Shown piece by piece: positions 12,937 to 13,424 of a stretch of 13,424 bases of DNA. The notes below the pieces were generated by a model, which saw only the letters and a program-made list of their open reading frames with translations, made no database searches and was not told where the DNA came from. The stretch covers positions 1 to 13,424 of the forward strand of contig QMOF01000037.1 in NCBI GenBank assembly GCA_003650185.1, read 5' to 3'. This DNA comes from Chloroflexota bacterium (GTDB lineage: Bacteria > Chloroflexota > Dehalococcoidia > UBA2247 > RBG-13-53-26). A program made the translations under genes and the position numbers. Position 1 is the first letter of the stretch. Every line of letters begins with the position of its first letter.

Positions 12937-13424
12937 ATGACATTCGACGAAATCCAGCAGCAAGCCCTCTCTGAGTGGGAGACGCTCCAGCAGAAGACCC
13001 GCATTCTGGTGGGCACGGCCACCTGCGGCAGGGCGGCTGGGGCCCTCGGTGTTGTGGAGGCTTTTGAGAAAGAGCTGAGCAGGCAGCAGGCTGATGCCAC
13101 CGTGATAAAGGTCGGCTGCCTTGGACTCTGCTACGCAGAGCCCCTCGTCGTCATCATGAAGCCGGAAGAGTTCAGCGTTTGCTACGGGAATGTTACTCCT
13201 GACCTGGTCCCCAGGCTGGTTGAGGGCTATATCCTGGATGATGATCCCTGCCTTGAGCTTGCATTGGGGACTTTCGAGATAGGCGAAGACGGTGCTCCTT
13301 TTATCCCCGAGCTCCCCAGGTTCGAGCTGGAACGTCGCCTGATCCTGCGCCGCTGCGGCTACATAGACCCCGAAGACATAAACCAGTACATCGCCACTGG
13401 TGGCTACAGTAGCCTGCGCAAGGC
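12937..13424 (+). CDS. Second NuoF/HndC-like subunit, N-terminal part, runs off the right edge
   Basis: The first 162 codons are visible. The [2Fe-2S] thioredoxin-like domain shows C30 (TATCGRAAGA), C61 and C65 (VGCLGLCYAEP), then YGNVTPDLVPRLVEGY and the link into the flavin domain (ERRLILRRCGYIDPEDINQY). It aligns along its length with the minus-strand protein at 1166-2875, so the two are paralogues. The sequence stops just before the FMN-binding glycine motif, so whether this copy keeps the consensus residues cannot be seen. Start ATG 12937 has a modest AGGA 12 nt upstream. Paired with nuoE directly upstream it forms the usual diaphorase module; a further catalytic subunit (hydrogenase or formate dehydrogenase) probably follows outside the window. 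Confidence 0.9.
   Translation, partial: MTFDEIQQQALSEWETLQQKTRILVGTATCGRAAGALGVVEAFEKELSRQQADATVIKVGCLGLCYAEPLVVIMKPEEFSVCYGNVTPDLVPRLVEGYILDDDPCLELALGTFEIGEDGAPFIPELPRFELERRLILRRCGYIDPEDINQYIATGGYSSLRK

Noticed and set aside
1..13424. tRNA, rRNA, CRISPR arrays, insertion sequences
   Set aside because: No cloverleaf, rRNA-like, regularly spaced repeat or transposase sequence was seen on either strand.

Overview
The window carries a Wood-Ljungdahl (reductive acetyl-CoA) locus from an anaerobic bacterium. DNA is G+C-rich, genes are tightly packed and Shine-Dalgarno sites are strong. A complete carbonyl-branch operon is encoded: methyltransferase, both corrinoid iron-sulfur protein subunits, CODH, epsilon subunit, acetyl-CoA synthase and a nickel-insertion ATPase. 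The CODH (with two extra ferredoxin-like clusters), its epsilon partner and the short ACS are of the archaeal Cdh kind. The methyltransferase, NuoE/NuoF-type subunits and NuoG-type formate dehydrogenase are bacterial. From memory, this mixture fits uncultured Chloroflexota (Dehalococcoidia-like lineages), but taxonomy is an inference.

Layout. Minus strand, 1-2875: the first 380 codons of a molybdopterin formate dehydrogenase alpha subunit (running off the left edge), preceded by a NuoF-like flavoprotein subunit. 2876-3860: a 985-bp divergent control region with a promoter in each direction, a cluster of TCAGGTCA repeats and palindromes beside the minus-strand promoter, long leaders on both sides with good predicted RNA structure, and a hairpin over the Shine-Dalgarno of the first plus-strand gene. 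Plus strand, 3861-12417: acsE, acsD/cdhD, cdhA, cdhB, cdhC (short acsB), acsC/cdhE, cooC/acsF and an uncharacterised small gene. Plus strand, 12414-13424: nuoE and the start of a second NuoF-like gene, a paralogue of the minus-strand one, running off the right edge.

How the genes fit together. Formate dehydrogenase plus NuoE/NuoF-type electron-transfer subunits would interconvert CO2 and formate and exchange electrons with soluble carriers. AcsE moves the methyl group of methyl-tetrahydrofolate to the corrinoid protein (AcsC/AcsD). CdhA/CdhB reduce CO2 to CO. CdhC joins methyl, CO and CoA into acetyl-CoA. CooC loads nickel. The pathway could run in either direction.

The points most worth a second look are: an 88-nt multi-stem RNA candidate in the acsE leader; a perfect 14-bp inverted repeat inside cooC; the promoter-proximal repeat cluster; altered flavin/NADH motifs and a missing C-terminal ferredoxin domain in the minus-strand NuoF-like protein; an extra cysteine-rich insertion in the formate dehydrogenase; and the minimal ACS. 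No tRNA, rRNA, CRISPR array, insertion sequence or convincing intrinsic terminator was seen.
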